From: Nymphaea colorata
Lineage: Eukaryota > Streptophyta > Magnoliopsida > Nymphaeales > Nymphaeaceae
Direction of reading: 5' to 3'
DNA length: 64,000 nucleotides
Assembly (NCBI RefSeq): GCF_008831285.2
Contig: NC_045147.1
Coordinates: forward strand, 15,664,854-15,728,853
Below the pieces are notes generated by a model that saw only the letters and a program-made list of their open reading frames with translations, ran no database searches and had not been told where the DNA came from. The translations under genes and the position numbers were made by a program. Positions within the stretch are counted from its first letter, which is position 1, and every line of letters starts with the position of its first letter. This document shows positions 13,644-27,700 of this stretch, in pieces.

Positions 13644-15563
13644 GAGCTTCTTAATGTTGAAGTTTATTGTCGCTTTTTGTTTCTTTAAGCCAGAATGTTG
13701 ATTTTTGGATATGCAATTTTGACGTGCACTTTTCTATTTGATATCATTGTGATTTCTTAAGTCTGCTTGTTTGCTACATTAGAGACGATTTGTGAGGTTA
13801 TGGGGGGATATAGTATTGAGTTTGACCTCTGCCGATGCTGTAGCCTTTTCTTTTGTTATGAAAAATATTATCTATTTTTCTGGCAACACTGAATAACCAG
13901 CTATGTTGCAAGTCCAGAATCTGTGAATTTGCTCGATCCAAACGCTCGTTCATCTAACAATAATCAATAAAAAGTCTAGCTAATCAGTGAATGATAACAA
14001 CTCATCCATACCAGGTGTAAGCTTGTATAGTACTTTCTTGCATCTGTTAGTGCAGTGGGTTCGTGGTCATCTTGAAGGTGTTTGTCAGAAGGCTCCTTTT
14101 CTGTTGTATGTTAGGTTACTGAGTTTTGCAACGTTTATTGCAAAAAACTCGTGGAAGGGTTTTCAGAGAAATGGATATATTCTACTGGGTGAAGGCTATC
14201 TTAATGCAGTGAGTTCGCTTGTCACATAGACAGTTTCACTGATTCAAATTGATGACAGAACTCATAGATTGTCCTTGATTTCCATATTTAGGCAATTCTA
14301 CGCCCTTGTTGTATGTTGCAAATTCATGGTATAACTGGATTTGATTTTAGGGTATTGAGAGTTGCTTCCATTTGCTTTGTATGCATCAACGAGTGTGGTT
14401 GATGGTTGGTCTTAGGTTGTGTGTTGCCTTTCTTGTGCTCGTGACGAAGCGTTCGGTGATCGGCTTTATTTTGAATTTTCTGCGTGAGTATATGCGTGTT
14501 GTCTCGAGGCATTGCAACTAATACGTTAGCATGGAACTGGGGGCTTCTGATTTTCTAATTATGTAGCGATTATACTAAACCATTGTGGGTTATCTTGGGT
14601 ACAACTCTTGAATTACCGTAGTTATGAAAACTCTCCTTTGCATATCTACGGGGCTGCGGTTGTGATAATGTGGCATTATTCTGATGTTGCCCGCGGATGA
14701 AGGGGCATTATTTACACAAATATCTTGCACTGGCAAAGGTGATGTTAGGCATGTAGATCGCATAATTTAAGCAGTCCCTTTATGTCAGAGCCTTTGGGAC
14801 TGGGAAGAAAAATAGTATCTACTTTGTTGACATGAAGTTTGGAAGGCCCGCGACGTTCACGTTCAGTTTCACCAGAACGAAGCCAAGCTCGAGTCTGAGT
14901 AGGTTTAGATGGTGGCTTACCATGAATATTTCTGTAACGTTCCTTTTACTCGTGTCATCCTATTGATACCAAGTAATTGAACATCACAACATTCTTGGAG
15001 AAGATTCAAATGTGTCATTTTTTGCCATAAGAGGTGGGGGAATGAGTTAATTGTGGGACCGCTGTATATATATAAACTCCACATCTAACTCGAGAAGCTT
15101 CGAGTCCCATATTAACTGAAAGCTAGGAAAAAGACAAGCTTCGAGTCCCATATTCACTGAAAGCTAGGAAAAAGACGGGAACAAAACAAGTCGCAGTTGC
15201 ATCTCCGGCGGAACTTTTTAAGCTTTCGGTAATTCAAATTTATTTCGACATACAATCCAACTCCATGCACCACTAAAGTCCATTTTTCATCAAATAGATC
15301 CACTCTGAAGGTTGATAACTAGACGACTTTTCGGGTTGTAAAGGAAGCTTCTCGAATGTGTGCTTGCAGATTATGCTAGCACACTAGCTCGACGTAGCAG
15401 GGCAAATTGATGGTAAGTTTGAAGAGAACGAATATGAAGCTTCATATCACTTGTTGGACTAAACATTTTACAAAATGAGAAGAATTGCTCACAAATCAAG
15501 CCATATGGACAGACGTCTTTGAAAATTTAAAGCTGTTGCTGTATGACTAGAATGGCCTCTGGC
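13644..15563. other. convergent spacer between RPS15A and the IMPACT-family gene
   Basis: Contains the probable 3' untranslated regions of both convergent genes. No coding region is supported; ORFs at 13987-14229 and 14324-14512 show no domain. The only structure seen is the 41-base tandem repeat at 15095-15176. Confidence 0.5.
15095..15176. repeat. two tandem copies of a 41-base unit
   Basis: The unit starting AAGCTTCGAGTCCCATATT occurs at 15095-15135 and again at 15136-15176. The copies differ by a single base (A versus C after CATATT), so the duplication is recent. Confidence 0.9.
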
Positions 15564-17203
15564 TTACTGGAGCAAAATCCCAACTTGCCCACTGAAACTG
15601 TCCTTGATTTTGCTGTCTAATGCTTCAACTCTGTCGTAATCCAGTTTGAACATAACCAATGTAATCCCTTCTTTACCAGTCTCATAATCTTGCTGAATAT
15701 CCTCAACTTGGAATTTCTGAAGCTGTAAGCAGCACATCGTAAGTCAGTGCGCTAGAAAGTGGTGACCTGGGTATTCACTAAAAAATAGGTGGTGATTAGA
15801 ACGGCGAAGAATTATATGCAAACAGTACAGCATTTATATGGTTTAACCAATCACACTACTCTCTTCATTTGCACTGTTCAAGCAAAACCTAATAGCATAC
15901 AAACATACGCTAAACTCCTTGAGTAAAACCCAAGTAAACGTGAGCTACAGATGTGATTGTGGTCCACCTAATCACGCAACTCAGCACAGAATGCGTAACT
16001 TGCAACCGTAGAATAAAGCACCTGAAACAAATTTGATTGTCTAGGCTTACCAAATGGTATACAGTTCCCAAAAGGTCAAACGGCACTTCCAGACCAACTG
16101 AAACCTGAAAAGCAACATACTAAGGATGTTGTATTGCACTAATAATGCAACCTTCTCCCTAGAAAGCAATACATTCAGATTACTATTTGTCACCTTTGCT
16201 TTGACAAGGGAAGTAGGAGCATCTCTCAGGCAGTCTGCAGCAACTCCTCCATACGCCCTGACCAAGCCTCCAGTTCCTAATTCTATTCCTCCAAAGTATC
16301 TGAAATCCATGGCAAAAAGCTGATTAGCAATGGCTATCTCTTCTCGGCTCAGAGGCAGAGTACCAAGTAACAATCTTAAATTTCTGTTTCATTTCCACAA
16401 GCTGATGAATCAATTGAAAGGGACATGGCACAGACGGTCCTCTCTTATAATAAAAAAGCATCATTTCCTTGAACTGGTCATTAGATAGTAAGGAGAGAGG
16501 TGAAGGGCCAAGCCCCTCTACTTGTTTAAAAGCAACACGGATAGGGGAAGTCTCACTTTCTCTCTGACTCAAGTCAGGCCAGGCAAGATTGGGTACAATA
16601 AGGTCCTCTCCAAGCCCAACCCTGCTAAGAAATAGGTTGCAGTCTCTGTGGACCTAGAATTTGGTCTCCGATGAAACCATTTCAGATCCATAATCAGGTC
16701 AGCCCCCAACAGCCCAATTTCCACTCCTATGGACCCTGAAAGACTATACACTCCATTTCTTTCTCGACTGGCTGCACGATTCGGGGGAGAGAGGAGTTCA
16801 ACCGCTCAAGCATATCAAGGGATTTCAAGGATATGTTGTTCGGAAAGGTAGGTGGACACATCGCTCATCCCATCCCTGCTAAAAAGATTTTTTTTTCTTG
16901 AAAACTCAAATAAAAAGTTAAGAATAGGCAATATCCACAGAATAGAATGCAGCACAAATGTAAGTATTCAACTAGTGGCCCATCATTTAGTTGGTCATAG
17001 GCTAATGCTTTGAAAACAAAACTCAAAGCTGAGAGTATATAAGAAAAGGACAACTTATTCACCTTGTTACAACCACCATCACTCTATCAATTCCGGAGGA
17101 AACAATGGCAGAATATATTGGTCTACCAGCAGTACCTCCTGGTTCTCCATCATCATTACTCCGGTATTGATCTCCAAGCTAGAAGGAATAAATAAATAAT
17201 AAA

Positions 17204-17239
<36 letters not shown>

Positions 17240-20200
17240 AAACTGAAACGAGACAGATCCACACAAACACGTCTTCATAGAGGTTCATTATTTTTTTTTG
17301 TTAATGCAAAGATGTAACTCCTTGCATTCGGGAATATATTATTTTTTACCTAAATTAATCACTCTTCACCTTAGGGAGGTTTGATTGTCTGGGAGAATTG
17401 AACTTCCACAAAGGTTCTTCCTGAGTTCTATTATCAGAAAAGTTTAACAAAAGATGAAAATACTTTTCAGGAAAAGAAGCTTCTCACTGTTACGATTTTC
17501 AATCCCAAAGGGCTCAATTTTTCCGTTTTTTTTTTTCTTTTGGGATAAGGTTTCATATATCGTCCATTTTTCCTCTCCCATTGTCACCACTGGGGGTCTG
17601 CCTCTCTCCTCTTGCTCTCCCTCTTGCTGCAGCACCCTCCCGTGGCACAACAGACCTCTCTCTTCTCGCTGACTCTCTCTGTGGTAGCCATTAATGAAGA
17701 GTCTCCCTGAGAAGTTCCATGGCAAATGTCACGAGACTTTTATTGTTGTGGTCTCTGCACGAAGAGCTCCCTTTCTGACCTTTTATCTGAAAAGGAAATT
17801 GATACGAGATCCGGTACTTGCAAGAGTAAATAACTGTCACCAGTACTGGTCTGACACATATTTTACAGCTGTGCGAAAATAGAAGGAAGATTATGATCTT
17901 CAATTTGGAGCAACTGTCACAATTTTCCAAAGTTAATTGACACATTGCTAGGGAAAGAACAGATATTAGGAAGTCAAAGAAGGTCAGTTTTCTAGAAAAT
18001 ACTGATCATGTAAACAAGGTCGCATTAAAACTTGTATGAAATACATAAGTCTGGTGAAATTTGATCATGGCACAAAGAAAACGCTTTGATTCTTATATTG
18101 CTAACATTCCTCTTCGTGTGCAGGTTCATCTGTGAAGTTACAGATGGGCACTGAATGTTTAACTCCATCCTGGAGGAATTCTTGCAGATGCCCCATGCAA
18201 TTCGAACACCATACTCTGTGTTCATATGAATCACATCCCAAGCTGCAGTTAAGGACAAAGCGATCACTGATGGTATCATCCACGGGAGATACTAAATGAA
18301 AAAACTATGTCATCAATTGAGACAACAGAGCAGCTCCCCATCCCCAAGGAGATTCGGTAGCATATCTTAGTGCTGCTTTTCTAGCGTGATCACACATGAT
18401 AAAAAGTCTCAAGGGATGTTGGCATGGAATGTGCAAGGCATGAAACCTCTTCCTAGTCCCTTCCAAATCTTTATTCACGACTATCAGACAAATACATAAA
18501 ATATGAAAATAACATTTTCACTAAGCAATCAAACATTGAAAAACCGTTTCTCAAGAGAACCTTTTTCATCCCAAGCACCCTGCACAACTTCCAAAGGAAA
18601 AGTTTATCCTGCAAAACACGTCTTGCTATTAGGTGCCCCGTTGAGGATTAGGTATGTTGATATATTTGTTTCCTCATCAAGAATATTCAAAGGAAACAAT
18701 TTAAGGAAATGCTCTTTTGTTTACTTATCTGTATCTCATGCATCTGTTGATCTTGCTTATAAATTTTGTTTAATCCCAGCACCACACTTATAAAATTTTT
18801 TTGAGGCACCACTCAATGGTTAACTTCATCAGTCAAACTTTTCCCAGTATAAGCGGAAGCAACTGACCATATAACAGTAAATGCATGTAATGGTTTAAAA
18901 TGAACAAAAAAAACTGGAAATCATGATATCATGAGTAATTGTTGAACAAGACAAACAAAAATGAATACGTATCATATAACACAACAATCATTGAAAACCA
19001 CTTTAGAAAAAGGTAGCATATAATTATTTAATTTACCCAAAAAAATTTCACATTAATTCTGCCTGTTCGTTTTTACTACATTAAGGTCTTCCACATGAGT
19101 CACTTCATTCAGAAAATGTGGAATACATCAGCCAAGTCTCTGCTTCCATTCAGATTTTTAGAACCAAGAATAGAGAAGAATGAAATTTCTTAAAGAGAAT
19201 GAGATGCACAACCCAATGACAGACCAACCTTGTTTCATATGGGGTCCTACTGGTGGAAAAACCAATGGTTTAGATATTATCTGTAAGCATTGTACTGATC
19301 ATATCAAGGTTCACTATTATCTTTAAATCGACAGTGCAAAATTATATGATCTCCTAAAACTAGGGAGATTGGAAAGGAGTAGCCTTGCCAAAATCTTTCT
19401 AAATTGTGATACCTCCGCAGCTCCTTGAAAGCACAATCTTCAGTTGTTTAACATGTAGTAATGAATCACAATTTGCGCACCTTGTAGGCCCAGCAGTTGT
19501 GAGTTGCACGAGGATCACGAACCTACAAAGAAAAAAGATCCAATCAAGTCAACATGCACATTGAGAGTATAAAAGCTATAAAACAAAACTCCAAACCATT
19601 ATTTCCACGAACTGAACATTTCCAAGCACCAGATCAGGTGGCATACTCCCTGAAAGGAGAAGGAAGCCTGGAATGCCATAGTCTAATGCTCAACCAGCGA
19701 AATACTCACTAAAATTGGTCAAACCAAAGAATCACAAGTTCAGGCAGCTTCAATATGGAAGACAATGCACTTCCCCAGAAACAGCATCATTCAAAGAAGA
19801 AGCAAAAAACTTTTCAAGGGAGTTTGCAACTGAAAAGTAAGAGAAGCACGCTTAATCTGCTCTTCCTGCAGTCACACCATATCCACCACCTATAACTTTT
19901 GAAGTAAAAAACAAAGCTCCAAAAACCAGAACTAGATAAACAATGAAAATAATAGAACTAGAACTTTCCTTCTAATTAATAAACTTTGACCATCAGACTC
20001 CAGCCTACTGGGCAAATAGAATTATAAAATAGGCAGTACCAGCATACTTAGCATGGAGGTGTTCAGTAAGCATCTCTACAGCCCTTGAATTTTATTCATT
20101 TCCTCATTAACTCACCTAGTGCCAATTAGTGTGGTTGAACTCCCGCTACAGCAACAAAAAGCGTTTGTTTACAACCATTGTCACAAACATCGTTTTCCGC

Positions 20201-22527
20201 TAGTAAACGACGATGTTTTGCATGGGTACAATATGGCAGAATTGTTTTTCTCAGGAAAATATTTATTCCAAAAATATTGATCTTTGCAAATTGCAAGATA
20301 ATTAAACATCGATTTATTCTTCCTTTGAAAAATGATTTGGACTACTGCTTCCCAACAGCACAATATCCATCAATTGCTCTTTTCAGTCAAGGGATTGTGC
20401 ATAGGGTGATCTGAAAACCCAGATCCCTGGAAGTTGACTGCCTTCTGGCTATAACAGACCATCTTTTCATTCAAAGTGGGTGCATCAATTATCATAATTG
20501 AGTCAATTTAGAAACATTAAAAATTAAAGGAACAATGGAACTCAATTCTTTCAATTACCAGACCACAGTTAAAGGTGTTGTGGAACACGAGCATAAAAGT
20601 TAACTTTTTGGAGATATCATCTACAGATTTTGCATAGTGTACCTCCCACACATGACCACCCATAGTTTTTGAGTGCTTATGTAGTGCATATAAAATTTCA
20701 AAAAATAAATTTGATGCCTGGGCCAAAAAATAAAGATGTTTCCCATATGTACTTCAAATGATTTTCACAATAAAGGCCAAGGCATCATCATGAACTTGAA
20801 TTTGCCTTCCAAAATCAAAATGCCTCTAAGGAAGACTGAAAAAACATTATACATCTGGTTATCAAGGATGTCACTGTTTCAAACTTTCAAAGGCCTGAAC
20901 CATTGAACATTCAAATGGTGATCATGTCAACAACCAAAAATCCCAAAAGCAATACCAATCATGACCTTCATTACCATCCCTACATAGATCAAAGTGACAC
21001 TAGAAGATCTACCTTCACATCGTGATTCTGATTATCCATTGCACCACAAACACATAAAGTTCTCAGAAAATCATCAAAATAATTTAGCAGCCAATCCAAC
21101 CCGATTCAATTCAAACATGTCGAATGACGAGTTTGATCATAACAAACCCTATGACTATTTACCTCAGGTTTGAAAAAAATCATCTCATCAAGCTTCCATT
21201 GCTACTATTATGCAAAACTAAGAGTTTAAAAAGTTCAAAGCTCTCACAGGATTCCAGAAGGTGTTCACCATCACTTCTATGGAGTTTAACAAGTGTCCAA
21301 TCTCTTTGCAAAATCCTTGGATGGTATCTCATTGGTAAGGATAAGGAGAAATTTGGACTTAATCTATGTGAGAGCATCAAAATGCTGAATCTTTTAAGAA
21401 TCACGTAAGCCTGCCAGATTGCAGTGCAATTACATCCCGTTTTTGTTATGTTAGGATTATATCAGTACGTGTAATCCACGGCTTATCTGACCCCTTGTAA
21501 GTCTCCTATTGACGGAGACAAGAATATCTCAGGCACAGGATGACCCTTCCTAGCATGTAAGCTTGCACTATCGGCATTTCTGGCATCATTAGTGATCGCT
21601 TAAGCAAGACCATCGTTTTTGTAGTTAGATATCTCCAATCCCTGGGAATTGGCTGATGCAGGACAGTTCATTTCTTCAGTTGGCCTACCCTCCGTAGTCT
21701 TTCTTTGCTGTGCCATTTCTTTGCTGTGCCATTTCACGGGTCAGAAGTCTCCTCTGGATGGAGAGAAGTATGTCTGAGGAATAGAATGACCCTTTCTTGC
21801 ATGTAAGATTAGCATCCTCGGCATTCCTGGCATCATTAGTGACAAGACCATCCTTTTTGTAGCTTGATATTTCCAATCCTTGTGAATCCGCTGATGAAGG
21901 ACAGTTTAGTTCTTCAGTTGGCCTACCCTCCATAGTCTTAGTTTGGTGCGCCATTCACAAGGTGCTACTAAGATAATAAGGGATACAAGGAGAAGAATCA
22001 GCAACAACCAAGTTTTCGCCCTTAGACCTCCACAAGAATCCCGCTTTCACTGAACACCAAAATAGGGGAAAAAGAAAATGTACTGCGAACCCAGAATGCA
22101 GTCTACTTTATCCCCTTTTTAATCATCTTACATATTTTCCCTACACGTCCTTACGGAATTCGAAAGATCATACCAACAAAGGAAAAAGGAGGGCAAAAGA
22201 GAAATAAAGAAAGGAACAAACGGGATCACCCACAAAGAATCCCGAAAGAGCATATACCTCAGAGAGAAAGGAGAAGGCGGATTCTTCGTCGACGATGGGA
22301 GCAGCGAACCCGATGAACTTGCTGCGCTTAATCTCCTTCTTGCAGGTAACTCGGCGGCTGAGCGTGATGTAGGATTGGCCCTGATCGTTGGCGGGAGATG
22401 AGGAAGCCGAGAAGGCGCGAGGAGTAGTGCTGCCTAGCATGGCCATCTGGCTCCTTGTGCTTCTGCACCTGGTTACGCCGTTGAAGAGGATGGCAGGAGA
22501 TTGCAGAATCCACGCCTTTCCCTTCAT
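15564..22527 (-). CDS. IMPACT/YigZ family protein (UPF0029 plus DUF1949 domains)
   Basis: Six exons on the - strand: 22527-22258, 19522-19481, 17178-17063, 16299-16194, 16104-16051, 15722-15564, giving 248 aa. Residues about 61-175 form the UPF0029 domain (ribosomal S5 domain 2-like fold) with the family blocks [24 protein letters not shown] and the signature [19 protein letters not shown]. The C-terminal part (about 176-248) fits DUF1949. Animal and yeast relatives (IMPACT, Yih1) act on GCN1/GCN2 translation control, but they carry an RWD domain that is absent here, so this is the short YigZ-like plant form of unknown role. The first 60 residues are Ser/Arg/Ala-rich and low in acidic residues, as in an organelle-targeting peptide. 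An internal Met at residue 28 could start a shorter form. All introns are GT-AG. Intron 1 is 2.7 kb and holds a tandem duplication. Confidence 0.92.
17207..17236. repeat. (GA)n microsatellite next to an exon
   Basis: About 15 GA units on the + strand. On the coding (-) strand this is a (TC)n tract ending 27 bases before the acceptor of exon 3 of the IMPACT-family gene, so it probably acts as a polypyrimidine tract. Length changes here could affect splicing. Confidence 0.85.
21501..21955. repeat. diverged tandem duplication, unit about 240 bases, inside intron 1
   Basis: Copy A (about 21501-21718) and copy B (about 21747-21955) share aligned blocks in the same order: GTCTCCT, GAATGACCC/GGATGACCC, GCATGTAAG, GGCATCATTAGTGA, TTTTTGTAG, TTCTTCAGTTGGCCTACCCT. 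Copy A carries about 8 extra bases. At the junction TTCTTTGCTGTGCCATT is itself doubled. Both copies keep long open stretches on the - strand (for example [20 protein letters not shown] in copy B). It lies in intron 1 of the IMPACT-family gene and is not part of its reading frame. Confidence 0.8.
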
Positions 22528-24730
22528 TCATTTCCTATGGGCCACAATGCAATCTTCCCCCCGCTTCCATTCGTGTTGCGCGCCGACTTTCTATAGTAAC
22601 ATGCCTGCGTTCGTGAACCAACACGAATGGAGAAGTTCTCACGTACAAATAAATACAGAATTGATAAATGCTAGCTACAATTTCAATTCTTTGTGCCCCA
22701 TTTTTTAATATTTTTTTAATGCTGACGACTCATTTTCATCGTATACCACATTCAATAAATAATGCGTTGGCCGAAATGGCATCAAATTTGTGAGCCAAAA
22801 AAAATGTACTTCTTTTAGAAACTGAGACTAGTAGTCAGGTTAGGATTTTTGACCATTCTAAGTAAAGCTAAGTTTTTAAATCGGGTCATAACAATTTGAA
22901 TCGTTATTTTTCAACTGCTTCACATTGCACAAATGATGTGTTTGTTGTTCTCTCTCTCCCAAACAGTATCTCTATAAGCTTTTTCAAATTTTTATGTATG
23001 AGATTGATCCTATGCTATAGTGACATTTTAGGCGTATTTGAATGTTGGTGAATGTCATGTGATGCACCGTTTCACGACCGTCGCCTCTTATTTGGCTGCA
23101 CAACAAGTCGAGACAACTCGAGCTCGACTCGTTTACTAAAAAAACTCACTCTAGCTCGACTCTTATATTGTTTTTCTTTCTTTTGATCTTGACAACACAC
23201 TTAGTTGATTTATGTGGACCTTGTTGCATGTGACTACAATCAGTCCTTAAGCTCATGGTATCCAAATTAAGACTTCGCTCATATTGCTTGTGACTGTTTT
23301 TGGTGTTAGATTAGCACTTAAACATTTTGATTAGTGTCTTGTACATGAGTTAAAGACACAAGTTAAATGAGTTAATGCTAAAACAAGTTAATGTTAAATG
23401 AGTTAAATGGGTTAAACTAGTCGAGTTTTGAGTTCAATTTTGTATAATCGAGTCGAACTCGAACTTGCCAAGCTTGGGCTCAACTCGGCTTGTTTGCAGC
23501 CCTATTCTTGTCTCACTTTTGAGATGCAACAGAAAAAATAGAAAATCTGTACATTTCGTTTGAGGTGCAACAAAAAAAAAGAAGAAGAAGAAGAAAACCT
23601 TTACATTTTGTTTGTGTTTAGGTTAATGGAACTCCATAGACACCCTTCATTGTGTTTGAATGGGGATCATACGCCAAGGCTGATGTTTGGAGGGTGACAT
23701 GAACCACCATGTCAATGGCCATTGGTTACTAAACCAGAGTTGTGGCTTCCTTCTTTAGGCTCATTCGTAAGTTACATGGAAGGTCATCATGCCAAGGGGT
23801 GTGAGAGAGAGAGAGAGAACAAAATGAGAATAACCCACGGGCTTATTAAAGGTATAGTCGCTATAATAGAGACATAAATGAGGCAACGAGATATGGTTCT
23901 ATCACTCGGAAGCTATGTCCTGGCCTTTATTGGGCACTTAACATCATGACATTTAACCTTAGGCTGTCATTACAGGAATTGCCATCAAAGACCAGCACAA
24001 GCATTTAAACATGAGGTCAAGTTAAACATTTCGCCGTGTGCGAAACAAAAAAATTAACATACCACGTTGAGCAAGCGCTCATATATATTTGTTTGCATTG
24101 TTTACTCATTTGATCTGACTTACAGGCAATTGAATCAATTGAGCTGATCGCAGACTGCCTCCAAGGTCTAAGGTTGCTTCAAGGTTTGGGTGTACCTATG
24201 ATACACCTTTCAAATAAGTGTCAGGCTTACCACCGTTTGTAGCCCAAAGAGTAACACACTGTAGCATCACATGACCAGGGAATTCAAACCTACTCAAAGC
24301 TGTGCAAATATCACAAATATCAGCCTATAAGTAAGATTTTATTCCACAAGCTGCACGAAGACAGGCAATAGTAGTCGTTATGCTCCAAGCAGCCGAGTAC
24401 CCATCTCGTCTTGCTGAATTTCAATGGCACAATGAGAGAAGACGAACGGAAAGGACGGACCCAAAACATGGTAGGAATCAAGATATAATCTGTATCCAAG
24501 TCTGAGTTACTCAATGAGTTATTTTTAAATATTAACAAACAGTGAGGTGGATTGATGCATCAACCAGACCAGGAGACGATTTTCAGTACAACTACCTCGA
24601 GTAACAAAAATAAAGATAATTTCCTCGTAGGAACAAGCGTGGGCTCAGAAAAGACCTTTCTACTTTTTCTCTTTGTTCTCACACTCATACACAGACAGGC
24701 ATGCATACCCGGAAAGTTTGGTTCCGCACA
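22528..24730. other. spacer upstream of the IMPACT-family gene
   Basis: Upstream of the ATG at 22527 is probable promoter sequence, then the GCTCGAG-rich element at about 23091-23504, a short GAA run at about 23578-23595 and a GA run near 23802-23818. The right end holds the 3' untranslated region of the AP-4 gene. No coding region is supported. Confidence 0.5.
23091..23504. mobile_element. GCTCGAG-rich hAT-like non-autonomous element, copy 1
   Basis: The left end reads TTTGGCTGCACAACAAGTCG and the right end CTTGTTTGCAGCCCTA, which pair as imperfect terminal inverted repeats of the type TAGGGCTGCA. The inside is dominated by CGAG/CTCG palindromic words and GAGTTAAATG repeats. No clear 8-base target duplication remains, so the borders are approximate. 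Similar elements lie at 33686-34103 and 62095-62480. Confidence 0.55.
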
Positions 24731-27700
24731 TCATAGACGAGCAACATATGAATTTGCATGTGTCACGTATCTCACCCACCGATACGGATTGTGTGTCTTT
24801 GATTTCTTGGCGATCTGCAAATACCTTACCTGCATCCAACAAAACATCATCATCACATACAGCATATAAATTGGAAGTGCCAACTTAAAAAATTCGGCAA
24901 CAAGAACAGTCGCTCTCTTAAAACACTTCGGGTCCTGATCTCAGGACCCCTCTTACTGTCCAATCCCTCAGAGTCTCAGACTTATTACCACATCTCTCCC
25001 ATCCATGCCCAGGTTCAAGCGAGAAATGGATGGAAACGCTAAAAAACCCCTTCTCAGCTCCAGCATGCCAGTGGCTGCTTTTCTTATATTTGTGCTCAAG
25101 TAGCCTTCTTCTGGCCATGTTGTCCCATTTGTTAGACGCTTCTGATATTCCATCCATTTTCGAGCCAACCACCAACTAAAAAATGGCTGATTTACCTTCG
25201 ACATGAACAGTGCAGCCCAGCCAGTTGACTGGCCGGAAAACAGTTATCTATGACTTTTTAGGGTTTCGGCAATACTTTTAATGGGTTTCTCGACCAATTT
25301 CTGGCATTCTGCAGTAAATTGATTCCGCTTGGTTCATTTTCCAGCCATTTGTTGAGCTGAATTTGTAACTATTTCTCACAAAATCAGGAATAACAAAATT
25401 GTAGTCGTCTGCATACAATACAACCTGAGTTCGACCAACAAGGTTTGCAAAGAAAGACCGGCTTTCAGTCAAAATCTGCATTCCTAATCCCAGCTTTGGC
25501 ACCATCGCCAAACAAATGCCTTACTATTTGAGACCTTCCTTTTTCCCATTAGCAGCCAAGGCAGGAGTGTATGATCATACGAGAATAATTTAGTATACCC
25601 CCTTCTACACGCTATAGGGCATCTAAATTTCCCTGCCGCTAGCCGACATAAAACATGCCTTTCAGTTGCACAACTGAATTTGCAGAAACAAGTTAAAGAA
25701 CACAAACTATGGAATATCTTAAGCAAACAGTAAGTTTGCTTCAGAAAATCAACAGGCGTCATGCAAGAAAAAACTATCACCAGAAACTTACACATTCAGT
25801 AAGAACTAGCTAAACCAGTCAGTTACCTGAAGCCTGGAGGCATTGTACATTGGAATTGTGAAATTCATGCTCACTGGCCCAGCTTCCCTCATTATATTTG
25901 CTGTTCAGAAGCAAAATGCAATTAATATTAAAATTGCTTGTCACATTAGACTGTTAATGGAAAACAATAGGCACAGGAAGTTAGTATCTCACTTGTTTTC
26001 TCCCTACAAAACAATGGAAGGACAAAGGACAAATTCAAAATAAAGCAAACTTATGCCCACCATGTGATTCCTGTGACAATGTAAGTTTTGCACGCAAGGT
26101 ATGCTCCGATCCACCAACAATCTGGATAATTGTTACATATAGTCAGTAAAATACATAAAAAACCAGCTGCATAGGGAAGATAACTATGCATAACCAATCT
26201 CATCAGAACTGTAGAAAGGATCTTGCCTTTTTCAAGTTCCATTCAAGCTTTCTATTTGCCTCTTTAAAATCTGTAATTTGACCTATTGCACCAGGTTCCA
26301 GTTCGTAGCTAACCCTGAGGAAATAATAGTAAATTTAAGCAAGAGTTTTATTGGAGGACACAGCAAACCTAGAGGTGAAATAAACCTAAGCTTTAGTTTT
26401 CCAAGTCAATATGACTGAACTAAAAGAAGCATGATAGAGATGCAGAAAATCATTTCTTGAGCAGAACCTCGGCCCATGGACATCAGAGAATACAGTCCAT
26501 AGCTATAGAAAGGTGCAAGTCATGCATGACAAGGAGGCTCATGCACACCCATCTTGCCATTGGAATTAACATGACTGGAGGAAAAAAAAATATATAACAT
26601 GACAAAAAAAAATATGCAAACCCATTTTGTCATTGTAGTTTCCTTTGAGACCATGCAAGATACAAATGAACTTTAGCAACTTACAAAGAGATTGTGCCCC
26701 CTCAGAAAGCATGAGATAGAATTTTGCTTCTCTCAGCAAATTTCAAAGAAATTGCTCACTTTGACTATAGAAAAATGGGTGCCAATAATTATAGTTATTA
26801 TAATGTGTGAGAAGGAATATACTTATATCAACAAGATATTTTGCATATCACAGGATGTTGTATGATATGTACCATAATAAGGAAGAACGATAGAATACTT
26901 TCAGGGGCATATGGTTCCCTCCCATATTTGGTCCCTTTTCCACTGAAATCCTGTATTCTATGACCTGATGAAACATAAAGTATTGCAGAATACAAGCAAG
27001 CAGGAACACAAAAAGGGGCAGAACTTCCCCCTACTGAAGGGATGCCACTCTACCACACTCTTTATAGTGTTGCAGGAGGGCCATCTACAAATTTGGGGGA
27101 AAATAATGCAATTTGTGATCGTGTCATGAAGGAAGATTTTAGTAGTCCTTTTTGTGTAGCAGCCCATTTCATCCTCTAAAGTCAAAAGATTCATTTATTT
27201 CCATTATTATTGGGCTGCTTGACCAAATTATTAGTACTGAGTGGAATTCCTGCTTGTGCAACAAGTTTTTATGTTAACCAATGATTCATGGAACTAATAA
27301 TTAATTGAGCATGTAATTTTCTGATACATGTATGCATAGCATCATTTTTTTCTGCATTATGATCATTTAAATATTTTCTTCATTTTTCTATTTTGAAAAC
27401 TTCCAAAGAACATCAATGTTCTATGTCGATGCTACAGAATATCTCCTTTTGGGTTTGATCTAGACTGGTTGCAATATACAACTGACATTCAACTGAAGGA
27501 ATTACATGGATCACCATAAAAAATGCACTAGCAGCATAAATGATATATATAACCTTGTTGTGTAAGTTGGCAGTGGCATATGCACTGAAATTGTGTTTGC
27601 AGTTATGGTAGGCGAGAAATCAGCCCGTACTTTCAAAATTACTTCTGCCTGAAAATTAAAATGAAAGACCACGAAACTGATAAGAGACCTCTTTCTTTTC

